Source of the DNA: Bacillota bacterium
Lineage (GTDB): Bacteria; Bacillota; Dethiobacteria; SKNC01
Assembly: GCA_007120745.1 (NCBI GenBank)
Contig: SKNC01000038.1
Location: 1 to 22,686, forward strand
DNA length: 22,686 nucleotides
Reading direction: 5' to 3'
In this document: positions 1 to 6,814 of the stretch, in pieces
How positions within the stretch are numbered: position 1 is the stretch's first letter
Layout of the letters: every line of letters starts with the position of its first letter
Position numbers and translations under genes: made by a program
Notes under the pieces: model-generated
The model's database searches: none
The model's input: the letters and a program-made list of their open reading frames with translations, nothing else
What the model was told of the DNA's origin: nothing

Positions 1-2
1 AT

Positions 3-128
3 AAAAAAAGAAGGCTGCCGAATGCTCGGCATAGCCTGATTGACACGGAGAACCGCTGGGCGAACGGGGATAGCTTGGTAAACATATCGGCGATAGCTGA
101 TACATCCCAAGAAGCCCCCACCTCTTAG
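3..128 (+). CDS. tnpB: TnpB (OrfB) C-terminal fragment, partial at left edge
   Basis: An open frame enters from the left edge and stops at TAG 126-128. It gives about 41 residues that include IDTENRWANGD and end in SQEAPTS. This tail, with a D-T-E-N-R-W segment and an E-A-P-T-S end, is what I expect from the C-terminus of IS605 TnpB, an RNA-guided nuclease ancestral to Cas12. The catalytic RuvC-like part would lie upstream and is not visible. The final codons overlap the terminal hairpin of the element, as is normal because the guide-RNA scaffold is encoded in the 3' end of tnpB. Assignment rests on the tail plus the flanking right-end structure. Confidence 0.6.
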   Translation, partial: KKRRLPNARHSLIDTENRWANGDSLVNISAIADTSQEAPTS

Positions 129-143
129 GTGGGAGTACGTCAC
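3..143 (+). ncRNA. Probable omega/reRNA scaffold of the TnpB element
   Basis: In IS200/IS605 systems the guide RNA is processed from the transcript spanning the tnpB 3' end and the right end of the element, and the guide is the flanking host DNA just beyond the end. Here the structured right end (hairpin 117-133, GTACGTCAC at 135-143) is present. The predicted guide would therefore begin near base 144. The 5' boundary of the RNA cannot be set from sequence alone. Confidence 0.45.
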
Positions 144-173
144 TAGAAATAAAGTTCAGCTATCTTTCTTTAC

Positions 174-208
174 AAGTCCTTGAGCAATTATGACTCAGGG
201 ACTTTTTT
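174..208 (+). terminator. Rho-independent terminator downstream of the IS end
   Basis: Arms 174-184 (AAGTCCTTGAG) and 194-204 (CTCAGGGACTT) pair over 11 bp with one G-U wobble around a 9-nt loop, followed by a run of T (203-208). It would end transcripts coming from the left, including the tnpB/guide RNA. Confidence 0.75.
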
Positions 209-241
209 CATGAATTTAAAAGGGATTTACAGGAATATTTG

Positions 242-271
242 TTGAGCTAAACGAAATAAAAGAAATACATT
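242..271 (+). promoter_or_regulatory. Possible sigma-A promoter for the MetE-like gene
   Basis: TTGAGC (242-247) lies 18 bases from TACATT (266-271). Each hexamer matches the vegetative consensus at 4 of 6 positions. It sits downstream of a terminator and about 115 bases ahead of the gene at 387. Weak match, supported mostly by position. Confidence 0.3.
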
Positions 272-293
272 ACTATTTAGTATGTGAACCTTC

Positions 294-336
294 TCAGGGA
301 CTGACTGGCCCAAAGTGTACCTGCCGAGGTCCCTGA
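294..336 (+). promoter_or_regulatory. Leader inverted repeat ahead of the MetE-like gene
   Basis: Perfect 8-bp arms TCAGGGAC (294-301) and GTCCCTGA (329-336) enclose 27 bases. The repeat lies in the untranslated leader, 35 bases before the Shine-Dalgarno at 371-380. No T run follows, so it is not a simple terminator. I do not recognise a known riboswitch core here (no S-box, cobalamin-box or T-box motif). Confidence 0.4.
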
Positions 337-386
337 CGGGAATAACATAAAATGCAAATTATTTAACCAGAAGGAGAGGTATCCCA

Positions 387-1457
387 ATGTTAAACAAGAT
401 CCCTGAAAAAATGAGTAAAGCAGCCACGGGAATTGGGAGTTTGCCGGACATAGGAGAGAATAAGGCGCTTGCATTGATTCGTGAAAGCTTTCCCCTTTGT
501 CCGCACTGGCCTCAGTTTCCTACCAGGCCGGAAGAATACTATGATAATCAGGCTCTGTACCTGCTGAAAAAATTAAATTTGATGAAAAAGGAAACGGGAA
601 AGAATCCCAGGTTTCAGGACCAGGACAGTAAATTTTTAGATAATGTTGCCTTATTCTATGAGATATATCTTGACAATATAGAGGCAGTTCAGCTGGATGG
701 AAAATTGGCTGTGCCTTTAGAGTCCGCTCCTGGATTTTATCAGTTCATAGATTATCTGCAGAAAAATGGCACAGAAGAAGCAGTATGTGTAAAAGGACAG
801 GCAGCGGCTCCTTTGACAGCGGGGATGCAGGTTCTGGATGAACAGGGATCTTCTTCATTTTTCAATGATCAATTACGGGACCTTGTGGTAAAAGCTTTGG
901 AACTGCATGTAATCTGGCAGGTCAGGGAGTTAAAAAAAATAGGGCTGCCGGTAATTATTTTCCTGGATGAAGGAATGATGCAGATTTATGGAAGCAAGGA
1001 ATTCCTCAGCCTCAGGGGTGACTGGATTTCGGATTCCTTTAGAACAATTATCGAAGCTATAAAAAGAGAGGGTGGAGTACCAGGAATCCATGCCTGCTGT
1101 ATGACCGATTGGTCTGTGCTCCTTGCAAGTGAACCAGGGATAATAAACCTGGATGTCTATAACTACTTTACGTCCCTTCTGACCGCAAGCGATCAGCTGA
1201 ATGATTTCTTTGAAAAAGGAGGTTATATCGCCTGGGGAATTACTCCTGTAAATGAATACTGCTTTAAAGAAACAGCAGATACCCTGGTTCAGCGGTTAGA
1301 GGGATACCAGGAAAAGTTAGTTTCCCGGGGGGTTAAGGAAAGCCTGCTTACCCGGCAGATGATTATTACCCCCAGCTGTGGAACGGGACTGTACTCACCG
1401 GAAGCAGCAGAGCGGGTATACCGGCTTACGGCAGAGGTTTCCCATCGATTTAGATAG
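387..1457 (+). CDS. MetE/UroD-superfamily methyltransferase (short 'core' methionine synthase-like protein)
   Basis: A 356-residue single-domain protein of the cobalamin-independent methionine synthase / uroporphyrinogen decarboxylase fold. The N-terminal GIGSLP (16-20) is typical of MetE-like C-terminal-domain proteins. A GIHACC segment (H235, C237 or C238) and a late PSCGTG (C331) match the positions of the zinc ligands H-x-C and C in MetE. DEG at 194-196 and WGITPV at 283-288 are also family-like. True MetE is about 750 residues with a folate-binding N-terminal half that is missing here. Short homologues in anaerobes are thought to take methyl groups from corrinoid proteins or other donors. 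No corrinoid protein gene is nearby, so the substrate is open. Start: ATG with AAGGAGAGGT (371-380) six bases upstream. It appears monocistronic or leads loosely into the lipid kinase 165 bases later. Confidence 0.8.
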   Translation: MLNKIPEKMSKAATGIGSLPDIGENKALALIRESFPLCPHWPQFPTRPEEYYDNQALYLLKKLNLMKKETGKNPRFQDQDSKFLDNVALFYEIYLDNIEAVQLDGKLAVPLESAPGFYQFIDYLQKNGTEEAVCVKGQAAAPLTAGMQVLDEQGSSSFFNDQLRDLVVKALELHVIWQVRELKKIGLPVIIFLDEGMMQIYGSKEFLSLRGDWISDSFRTIIEAIKREGGVPGIHACCMTDWSVLLASEPGIINLDVYNYFTSLLTASDQLNDFFEKGGYIAWGITPVNEYCFKETADTLVQRLEGYQEKLVSRGVKESLLTRQMIITPSCGTGLYSPEAAERVYRLTAEVSHRFR

Positions 1458-1622
1458 ACATACATGAAGGATAAACCTGCGAAAGGATGAAAAATCCTGT
1501 GCAGCATTGGCTTTGTAATTACGGAAGGTCAAAATACCTTTAACGGTCACCAGCCCTTTCACTGTATCCTAAGAAAGGTTTCAGAAAAAGCATTCAGGCA
1601 GTAACAGAGGAGTGAATCAGCA

Positions 1623-2522
1623 TTGGATTATTACGTTATTGTTAACCCTGCGGCGGGGAAAGGGAAATCCCGAAAGGTTTGGCCGCACATTGAGAAGACC
1701 TTGAGGCACCTGAACATAAGTTTTAATTATGAGTTTACTCGGGGATTTGACCATGCCAGGAAACTGGCTCTGCAGGCTTCTGATGAAAAGTATTCGCATA
1801 TCGTTGTAGTGGGGGGAGACGGAACTTTATTTGAAGTAATCAACGGGATGAACCATGATAAAGTCACTCTGGGCATGATTCCGGTAGGCACGGGAAACGA
1901 TTTTGCTCGAACTGCAGGGATTCCGCTGGATTGGGCTGAAGCATGCCGGGTTTTAACGGAGGGCAAAGAAATGGCAGTAGATCTGGGCAGGATTAATGAA
2001 CGTTATTTTATTAACCTTTCGGGAACCGGATTAGATTCCATGACGGCCTGGGAGGCCAACCGGTATAAGAAATATTTAGGGAAATTGTCATATGTAATGG
2101 GGCTCCTGAAACAGCTGCTTTTCTTTAAGCCCTTTCAAATTGAACTGCTGGGTAGGGATGTCTGCTACTCCGCTCCCATCTGGCTGGTTTCTGTGGCCAA
2201 CGGCAGGTACTATGGAAATGGCATGATGGTGGCACCCCAAGCTGTTTTAGATGACGGACTTCTGGATATCGTTATTGTAGAAGACCTTCCCCGGCTGGAA
2301 TTCTTACGGGTTTTCCCCCGGGTTTATAAGGGAAACCATTTAGCCCATCCCAAAGTCAGGGTTTTCCGGGAAAAAGAACTGGAGATAAAAGCCGAAAAAC
2401 CCCTGCCCGTCCACTGTGACGGAGAAATTCTTCATCTTACCTCATTGAAGTACTCCATTTTACCTGGAAAGCTTCAAATCAAAGTGCCTGGTTCGGCACA
2501 ACCCCTTGTTTTGGCAGGATAA
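1623..2522 (+). CDS. Diacylglycerol/lipid kinase of the YegS/BmrU/DgkB family
   Basis: A 299-residue protein that should phosphorylate diacylglycerol or a related lipid with ATP, feeding phosphatidate back into phospholipid synthesis on the cytoplasmic membrane face. The N-terminal NPAAGKG (8-14), the nucleotide-binding GGDGT (64-68) followed by EVINGM, and GTGNDFAR (89-96) are the hallmark motifs of the DAGK catalytic domain. The C-terminal part has the beta-sandwich-like region ending in an HCDGE-type motif. Length is normal for the family. The start is TTG at 1623, preceded by AGAGGAGTGA at 1606-1615; no in-frame ATG fits better. The exact lipid substrate cannot be read from sequence, so I give no symbol. 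Confidence 0.9.
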   Translation: MDYYVIVNPAAGKGKSRKVWPHIEKTLRHLNISFNYEFTRGFDHARKLALQASDEKYSHIVVVGGDGTLFEVINGMNHDKVTLGMIPVGTGNDFARTAGIPLDWAEACRVLTEGKEMAVDLGRINERYFINLSGTGLDSMTAWEANRYKKYLGKLSYVMGLLKQLLFFKPFQIELLGRDVCYSAPIWLVSVANGRYYGNGMMVAPQAVLDDGLLDIVIVEDLPRLEFLRVFPRVYKGNHLAHPKVRVFREKELEIKAEKPLPVHCDGEILHLTSLKYSILPGKLQIKVPGSAQPLVLAG

Positions 2523-2639
2523 AGAGTATACAATTTATAATATATAATGGAAAGAATGATAAAGGAAAACTATGCACGGCAATAAACACTCATAATATTT
2601 CAAAAAAAGCCTGAGGCAAGTGAACGTACTCTGTTTTGG

Positions 2640-2681
2640 AGACAGAAGAACCGTCCCCTTGTCTTAACGGTCTTCTTGTCT
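2640..2681 (+). repeat. REP-like imperfect palindrome (GAAGAACCGTCCCC type)
   Basis: Arms AGACAGAAGAACCGT (2640-2654) and ACGGTCTTCTTGTCT (2667-2681) form an imperfect inverted repeat around CCCCTTGTCTTA. The core GACAGAAGAACCGTCCCC resembles dispersed palindromes that I recall being common between genes of Clostridia and sometimes linked to RAYT/IS200-like transposases. Only one copy is visible here. A longer open frame starting at 2636 runs through it, but the real start of the next gene lies downstream at 2711. Confidence 0.5.
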
Positions 2682-2710
2682 ACTTGTCTTATCTGCCAAA
2701 AGGAGGAAAA

Positions 2711-3352
2711 ATGAGCTTCTATCTTCCCGCTTATAAAAAAAGCGATCCTAAAAACTATATTTTGGCCCTGCAGGAATCCCGCAGCGGATTTTCAAAAAAA
2801 GACCCTCGGGAGATGGCCCAAAAAAGCGGTGGAACATTTTTGGAAGGAAAAATTCAGCTGAAGGTCTTGGGTCACAACCTGTGTATTTCACATCCTGAGG
2901 GTTTAGTTAAGTTCAGCGAAAGCACAGACCTGGAACCGCATTTTATTTTACAGATAATTATCATTAATTATATATCCAGGGCCGGTGGTGACCCCCTGAC
3001 CCATCAGTTTATTCCATACCGGGATTTTCCAGGAGGCAGCGCCTTTTATGCTGCTTTTTACCAGGGCGCCATTCAACCCCTGGCCCGGGCCTTTGGGGAA
3101 AAACCTGAAATTTTGCAGGCTGTGGCATCAAAGCTGGGGGGAGAATTAATGAAAGCCGGCTCCAGCACTCAAATTTTATTCTGGTTTTTGCCCAGAGTCC
3201 CAATGAAGTATATTGTCTGGCCTGGAGATGAAGAAATCAGTGCCCGGGCGAATGTTCTCTTCGATTCTTCTGCAGGAAATTATCTTCATACGGAAGACCT
3301 GGCAGGGGCGGGGGAATACCTTACGGGGCTTTTAGCGGAAAAGTCTGTGTAA
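2711..3352 (+). CDS. DUF3786 family protein, function unknown
   Basis: A 213-residue protein that I recognise as DUF3786, found mainly in anaerobes. Family-like features are the central PYRDFPGG segment, FWFLPRVPMKYIVW, and the late motif VLFDSSAGNYLHTEDLAGAG. There is no signal peptide or membrane segment. I chose ATG 2711 because AAAGGAGGAAAA (2699-2710) sits immediately before it. The frame remains open upstream to 2636 but that part crosses a palindromic repeat and encodes unlikely sequence. The in-frame stop TAA (3350-3352) is followed by a further 74 open codons in the same frame, described separately. DUF3786 proteins often accompany corrinoid or one-carbon genes in anaerobes, but a role cannot be stated. 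Confidence 0.7.
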   Translation: MSFYLPAYKKSDPKNYILALQESRSGFSKKDPREMAQKSGGTFLEGKIQLKVLGHNLCISHPEGLVKFSESTDLEPHFILQIIIINYISRAGGDPLTHQFIPYRDFPGGSAFYAAFYQGAIQPLARAFGEKPEILQAVASKLGGELMKAGSSTQILFWFLPRVPMKYIVWPGDEEISARANVLFDSSAGNYLHTEDLAGAGEYLTGLLAEKSV

Positions 3353-3577
3353 AAGAAAGTCCGGCTTCAGCCCCTCAGGAAGCTGGGCATTTCAGAAACA
3401 CTGGACTTGGCCGCTTATCTTCCGGAAATTATGGATGCTTTGAGGGGTATTGAACGGGTGGAATTTGCAAAAAATAGTTTTAAAGCCGCCCTGCAGGCCT
3501 CCCTTATTGTGACCATGTATTGGAATGCCGCGGAACAGCTGACCCGGGCAGAGGGTGAGCTGTTCAGAGGAGTTTAA
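3353..3577 (+). other. Unexplained in-frame open stretch directly after the DUF3786 stop codon
   Basis: Immediately after the TAA of the DUF3786 gene the same frame stays open for 74 codons to TAA 3575-3577. The translation looks like real protein, with segments such as LDLAAYLPEIMDALRGIE and NSFKAALQASLIVTMYWNA, an amphipathic helical composition and codon use like its neighbours. The first in-frame ATG is 3431 and a TTG lies at 3407; neither has a good ribosome-binding site. It could be a C-terminal domain separated by a nonsense mutation, a separate small gene with a weak start, or the remnant of a longer gene. I do not recognise the family. Confidence 0.4.
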
Positions 3578-3602
3578 TTGAAAAGCAGGGAGTCGGGTAT
3601 CT

Positions 3603-4103
3603 GTGATTTTAGTCAGCGCATGTTTATTAGGGATTAACTGTAAATATAATGGAAAAAACAACAGGAACGCCCTGGTTCTGGAATTAGGGAAGAAGGTTCC
3701 CCTGATTCCTGTGTGTCCCGAACAGCTGGGTGGCCTTCCCACTCCCCGGGAAGGCGTGGAAATTGCCGGTGGAGGCGGGAAGGAAGTATGGGAGAAAAAA
3801 GCCAGGGTAATCAATCAACGGGGTGAGGATCTTACATCCTACTTCTTAAAAGGGGCTGTGGAAACAATGCGCACCGCGGAGAGTACCGGCTGTCAAATCG
3901 CAATTTTAAAATCCAACAGCCCCTCCTGCGGCTCCGGCGCTATTTACAGCGGAAACTTTGACGGAAAATTGAAGAAGGGGGATGGAGTGACCGCTGCTCT
4001 GCTGAAAGAAAAGGAACTGCTGGTTTTGACGGAGAAAATATTTTCTCAGAAGGAAGAAGAAAAGAATCATAATGAGAAAAATAAAAACGGAAAGAGTAAA
4101 TAA
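3603..4103 (+). CDS. DUF523 (YbbK-like) family protein
   Basis: A 166-residue protein matching DUF523. It has an N-terminal VSACLLGINCKYNG (4-17, two conserved cysteines), PVCPEQLGGLPTPR (36-49), LKSNSPSCGSGAIY (102-115) and GDGVTAALL (126-134). The conserved cysteines suggest metal or sulfur chemistry, but no biochemical role is established to my knowledge. Start is GTG 3603 with CAGGGAG at 3586-3592; the conserved block begins at residue 4, so little can be missing. The last 20 or so residues are Lys/Glu/Asn-rich low complexity, and the final codons run into a tandem repeat that also contains the stop codon, so the C-terminus has probably been altered by repeat expansion. Confidence 0.85.
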   Translation: MILVSACLLGINCKYNGKNNRNALVLELGKKVPLIPVCPEQLGGLPTPREGVEIAGGGGKEVWEKKARVINQRGEDLTSYFLKGAVETMRTAESTGCQIAILKSNSPSCGSGAIYSGNFDGKLKKGDGVTAALLKEKELLVLTEKIFSQKEEEKNHNEKNKNGKSK

Positions 4104-4190
4104 ACGGAAAGAGTAAATAAAACAGAAAGAGCAAACAAAACAGAAAGAGCAAACAAAACAGAAAGAGCAAATAAATTAGAAAGAATAAGG
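4088..4190 (+). repeat. Tandem 17-18 bp repeat overlapping the DUF523 stop codon
   Basis: Five near-identical units of 17-18 bp (CGGAAAGAGTAAATAAA at 4088-4104, a second at 4105-4122, then CAGAAAGAGCAAACAAAA at 4123-4140 and 4141-4158, and a fifth from 4159) plus a degenerate partial unit to about 4190. The stop TAA 4101-4103 lies within unit 1. The block fills the gap between the DUF523 gene and the PP-loop gene and is purine-rich on the plus strand. Confidence 0.9.
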
Positions 4191-4200
4191 GGAGTAAAGG

Positions 4201-5199
4201 GTGAAGGATATGGCAGTAAAAGCTGTTGCTTTATTTTCCGGGGGACTGGACAGTCAGCTGGCGGTGCTCCTGGTTCAGGAGCAGGGAGTTGAGGTAGTGG
4301 GGATTACCTTTTCCACCCCTTTTTTTACACCGGAAGTCGCCTTAAAGGCGGCAGAACAGCTGAATATTCCCCTGGAGGTGGAGGATTTTACCGGGGAACT
4401 GATTGAAGTAATTAAAAATCCAGCATATGGTTATGGGAAAAACCTTAATCCCTGCATAGACTGCCATGCCCTTATGGTCAGGAAGGCCGGACAGTATATG
4501 GAGAAAATCGGGGCACATTTCATCATCACCGGAGAGGTTCTGGGGGAAAGGCCAAAATCCCAAAATTACAAAGCCCTGGGGATTGTGGAGAAGGAATCCG
4601 GTTACCAGGGGTTAGTTTTACGACCTCTCTCTGCCAGGCTCTTACCACCTACTGTGCCGGAGGAAAAAGGGTGGGTGGACCGGGATAAGCTGGGGGATAT
4701 CCAGGGCCGCTCCCGAAAACCTCAAATGGCCATGGCTGAAAAATATGGCCTGAAGGAGTACCCCACACCTGCGGGGGGCTGCCTGTTAACGGTAGAGGGT
4801 TTCTCCCGGAAACTAAAAGACCTCCTGGCTGAAAATCCACAGCCTCACCGCCTGGATATTGAGCTTTTAAAGGTGGGCAGGCATTTTCGCCTGGGCCCGG
4901 GAGTTAAACTGGTGGTGGGAAGGAACCATGAAGAGAATAAAAAAATAGAGTCCCTGGCCCGGGAGGGAGATATCATTTTTAAAGCTGCGGATATTCCAGG
5001 GCCTACTGCTCTTTACAGAGATCATGAGGGCAGCGCGGATCTATTTGAACCGGCGGCTGCAGTTACCGCCCGGTACAGCGATGCCAGGGAAGAGATAGTA
5101 AAAGTAAATGTAATACGGGTGGGCAGAGAAAGCAGTAAAGAAAAAATTGCCATAAGGCCCATGGTAGACCGGGAAATAAAATCGCTGAGAATTAATTAA
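4201..5199 (+). CDS. PP-loop ATPase of tRNA-thiolation type with C-terminal NFACT-R-like RNA-binding domain
   Basis: A 332-residue protein. The PP-loop SGGLDS (13-18) binds and activates with ATP, as in MnmA/ThiI-type tRNA sulfurtransferases that adenylate uridine before sulfur transfer. NPCIDCH (84-89, C85 and C88) and PAGGC (C194) provide the cysteines expected of a thiolation enzyme. Residues 218-330, with KVGRHFRLGPGVKLVVGRNH and DIIFKAADIPGP, resemble the NFACT-R RNA-binding domain, which is known fused to ThiI-like proteins (NFACT-R_2). It lacks the THUMP domain of classical ThiI. The likely role is tRNA uridine thiolation or a related adenylating modification; the exact position is inferred only. 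Start: GTG 4201 with GGGGAG at 4189-4194. ATG 4210 is an alternative. Confidence 0.75.
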   Translation: MKDMAVKAVALFSGGLDSQLAVLLVQEQGVEVVGITFSTPFFTPEVALKAAEQLNIPLEVEDFTGELIEVIKNPAYGYGKNLNPCIDCHALMVRKAGQYMEKIGAHFIITGEVLGERPKSQNYKALGIVEKESGYQGLVLRPLSARLLPPTVPEEKGWVDRDKLGDIQGRSRKPQMAMAEKYGLKEYPTPAGGCLLTVEGFSRKLKDLLAENPQPHRLDIELLKVGRHFRLGPGVKLVVGRNHEENKKIESLAREGDIIFKAADIPGPTALYRDHEGSADLFEPAAAVTARYSDAREEIVKVNVIRVGRESSKEKIAIRPMVDREIKSLRIN

Positions 5200-5222
5200 T
5201 TCAAATAAAAATGTGATATAAT
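5192..5222 (+). promoter_or_regulatory. Probable sigma-A promoter of guaB
   Basis: A perfect TATAAT (5217-5222) lies 37 bases before the guaB start. Upstream TTAATT (5192-5197 or 5196-5201) gives only poor -35 choices at 19 or 15 bp spacing. The region overlaps the end of the preceding gene. The -10 is convincing; the -35 is not. Confidence 0.5.
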
Positions 5223-5258
5223 ACTTTTTAATACATTTAAAACAGAGAGGTGAATCTA

Positions 5259-6722
5259 TTGCTCCCCGAAAAATTTAGTAAAGAGGGATTGACATTTGAC
5301 GATGTGCTGCTTCTTCCCTCCAGGTCAGAAGTGCTGCCGGGGGAGGTGGATGTTTCCACTTATTTAACAAAAAAAATCAAACTGAATATTCCTGTTATGA
5401 GCGCCGGGATGGATACTGTTACCGAGTCCAGGTTGGCTATTGCCATGGCCCGGGAGGGCGGAATCGGCGTTATTCATAAGAACATGTCTATTGAAAGACA
5501 AGCCATGGAAGTGGACAGGGTAAAAAGGTCAGAGCACGGAGTTATCACTCAGCCATTTCATCTTTCTCCAGATCACAGGGTGCAGGATGCCGCCGACCTT
5601 ATGGCCCGCTACAGAATCTCCGGTGTCCCCATTACTGAGGGAAAAACGCTGGTGGGGATTCTAACCAACCGCGACCTTCGCTTTGAAGAGGATTATTCCA
5701 AGAAGATTAAAGAGGCAATGACCCGGGAAAATCTGGTTACAGCTTCCGAAGGGACCACCCTGGAGGAGGCCAAGGTTATCTTACAGAAATATAAGATAGA
5801 AAAGCTTCCCATTGTGGATAACAACTTTCATTTAAAAGGTCTTATTACTATAAAAGATATTGAAAAAGCCATTCAATACCCACAATCAGCAAAAGATGAA
5901 AAAGGAAGGCTTTTAGCTGCGGCAGCTATAGGTGTTGACCCTGCAACCATGGAAAGGGCCAGGGCCCTGGTTGAGGCAGGGGTGGATGTTATTGTGGTGG
6001 ATACTGCTCATGGTCATTCCCAGGGGGTTTTAAAAATTGTCAGCGCCCTGAAGGAAAAACATCCCCAGGTGGAACTGGTAGCGGGAAATGTGGCTACGGC
6101 AGAAGGAACCCTGGACTTGATCAAGGCAGGGGCTGATTGTGTCAAGATAGGGATTGGCCCCGGATCCATCTGTACTACCCGGGTGATTGCAGGAATCGGG
6201 GTGCCACAGGTTACAGCCATCCATGATGCGGCAAAGGCCGCCAGCGAACACGGAATTCCTCTTATTGCCGACGGAGGAATTAAGTATTCCGGTGATATTC
6301 CTAAAGCACTTGCTGCGGGCGCAAACGTGGTTATGATTGGCAGCCTGTTTGCAGGCACCGAAGAGAGCCCCGGAGAGTTTGAAATCTATCAGGGGAGAAG
6401 TTATAAAGTGTACCGCGGTATGGGTTCTTTGGGGGCCATGAAGGAAGGAAGCAGTGACAGGTACTTCCAGGACTGCACCACCAAGCTGGTTCCTGAGGGC
6501 ATAGAAGGAAGGGTCCCGTACCGGGGCACCCTGGCGGATACCGTATATCAGCTGGTGGGAGGACTCAGGGCCGGCATGGGGTACTGCGGAGTTAAAAATG
6601 TTGACGAACTAAAGACCAAAGTAAAGTTCATTCGAGTAACTTCTGCTGGATTAAAGGAAAACCATCCCCATGATGTTCAGATTACTAAAGAGGCTCCTAA
6701 CTATATGCTGGGAAACATTTAA
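5259..6722 (+). CDS. guaB: Inosine-5'-monophosphate dehydrogenase
   Basis: IMPDH oxidises IMP to XMP with NAD+, the committed step of guanine nucleotide synthesis, as a cytoplasmic tetramer. At 487 residues it has the normal bacterial length. It has an N-terminal barrel half beginning FSKEGLTFDDVLLLPS, a CBS pair at about 95-205, the active-site loop GPGSICTTR with catalytic Cys305, and the flap segment YRGMGSLGAM. I chose TTG 5259 because AGAGAGGTGA (5244-5253) sits at correct spacing and the product then begins MLPEKFSKEG, matching B. subtilis GuaB (MWESKFSKEG) in length. The GTG at 5250 lies inside that Shine-Dalgarno. It appears monocistronic, with its own promoter. No clear terminator follows. 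Confidence 0.97.
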   Translation: MLPEKFSKEGLTFDDVLLLPSRSEVLPGEVDVSTYLTKKIKLNIPVMSAGMDTVTESRLAIAMAREGGIGVIHKNMSIERQAMEVDRVKRSEHGVITQPFHLSPDHRVQDAADLMARYRISGVPITEGKTLVGILTNRDLRFEEDYSKKIKEAMTRENLVTASEGTTLEEAKVILQKYKIEKLPIVDNNFHLKGLITIKDIEKAIQYPQSAKDEKGRLLAAAAIGVDPATMERARALVEAGVDVIVVDTAHGHSQGVLKIVSALKEKHPQVELVAGNVATAEGTLDLIKAGADCVKIGIGPGSICTTRVIAGIGVPQVTAIHDAAKAASEHGIPLIADGGIKYSGDIPKALAAGANVVMIGSLFAGTEESPGEFEIYQGRSYKVYRGMGSLGAMKEGSSDRYFQDCTTKLVPEGIEGRVPYRGTLADTVYQLVGGLRAGMGYCGVKNVDELKTKVKFIRVTSAGLKENHPHDVQITKEAPNYMLGNI

Positions 6723-6814
6723 ACCAGGCTGCTTAAAATCATAAAAAGACCCTTTTCTATTCCGCGAGACAGGCACTTTTTTACAAAAAAAAGATATAAT
6801 AATGAATAAATATG

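Larger units (their letters stand above)
1..143 (+). mobile_element. Right end of an IS200/IS605-type (tnpB) insertion sequence, truncated by the window
   Basis: The first 143 bases look like the 3' terminus of an IS200/IS605-family element. A tnpB-like reading frame ends at 128. The terminal segment carries a hairpin with arms CCCACCT (117-123) and AGGTGGG (127-133), followed by GAGTACGTCAC (133-143), which resembles right-end sequences of Firmicute IS605 elements. These elements have no terminal inverted repeats and are recognised through such subterminal hairpins by the TnpA HUH transposase. Everything to the left lies outside the window, so whether tnpA or an intact tnpB is present is unknown. 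The exact right boundary (about 143) is inferred from family resemblance. Confidence 0.7.

Noticed and set aside
1458..1622. Small gene or terminator between the MetE-like and lipid kinase genes
   Set aside because: Only weak 5-bp stems without T tracts and no reading frame with a ribosome-binding site.
2636..2710. N-terminal extension of the DUF3786 protein
   Set aside because: The segment crosses a REP-like palindrome, and AAAGGAGGAAAA directly precedes ATG 2711.
4088..4190. Possible CRISPR array
   Set aside because: Units are 17-18 bp and directly adjacent with no spacers; it is a simple tandem repeat.
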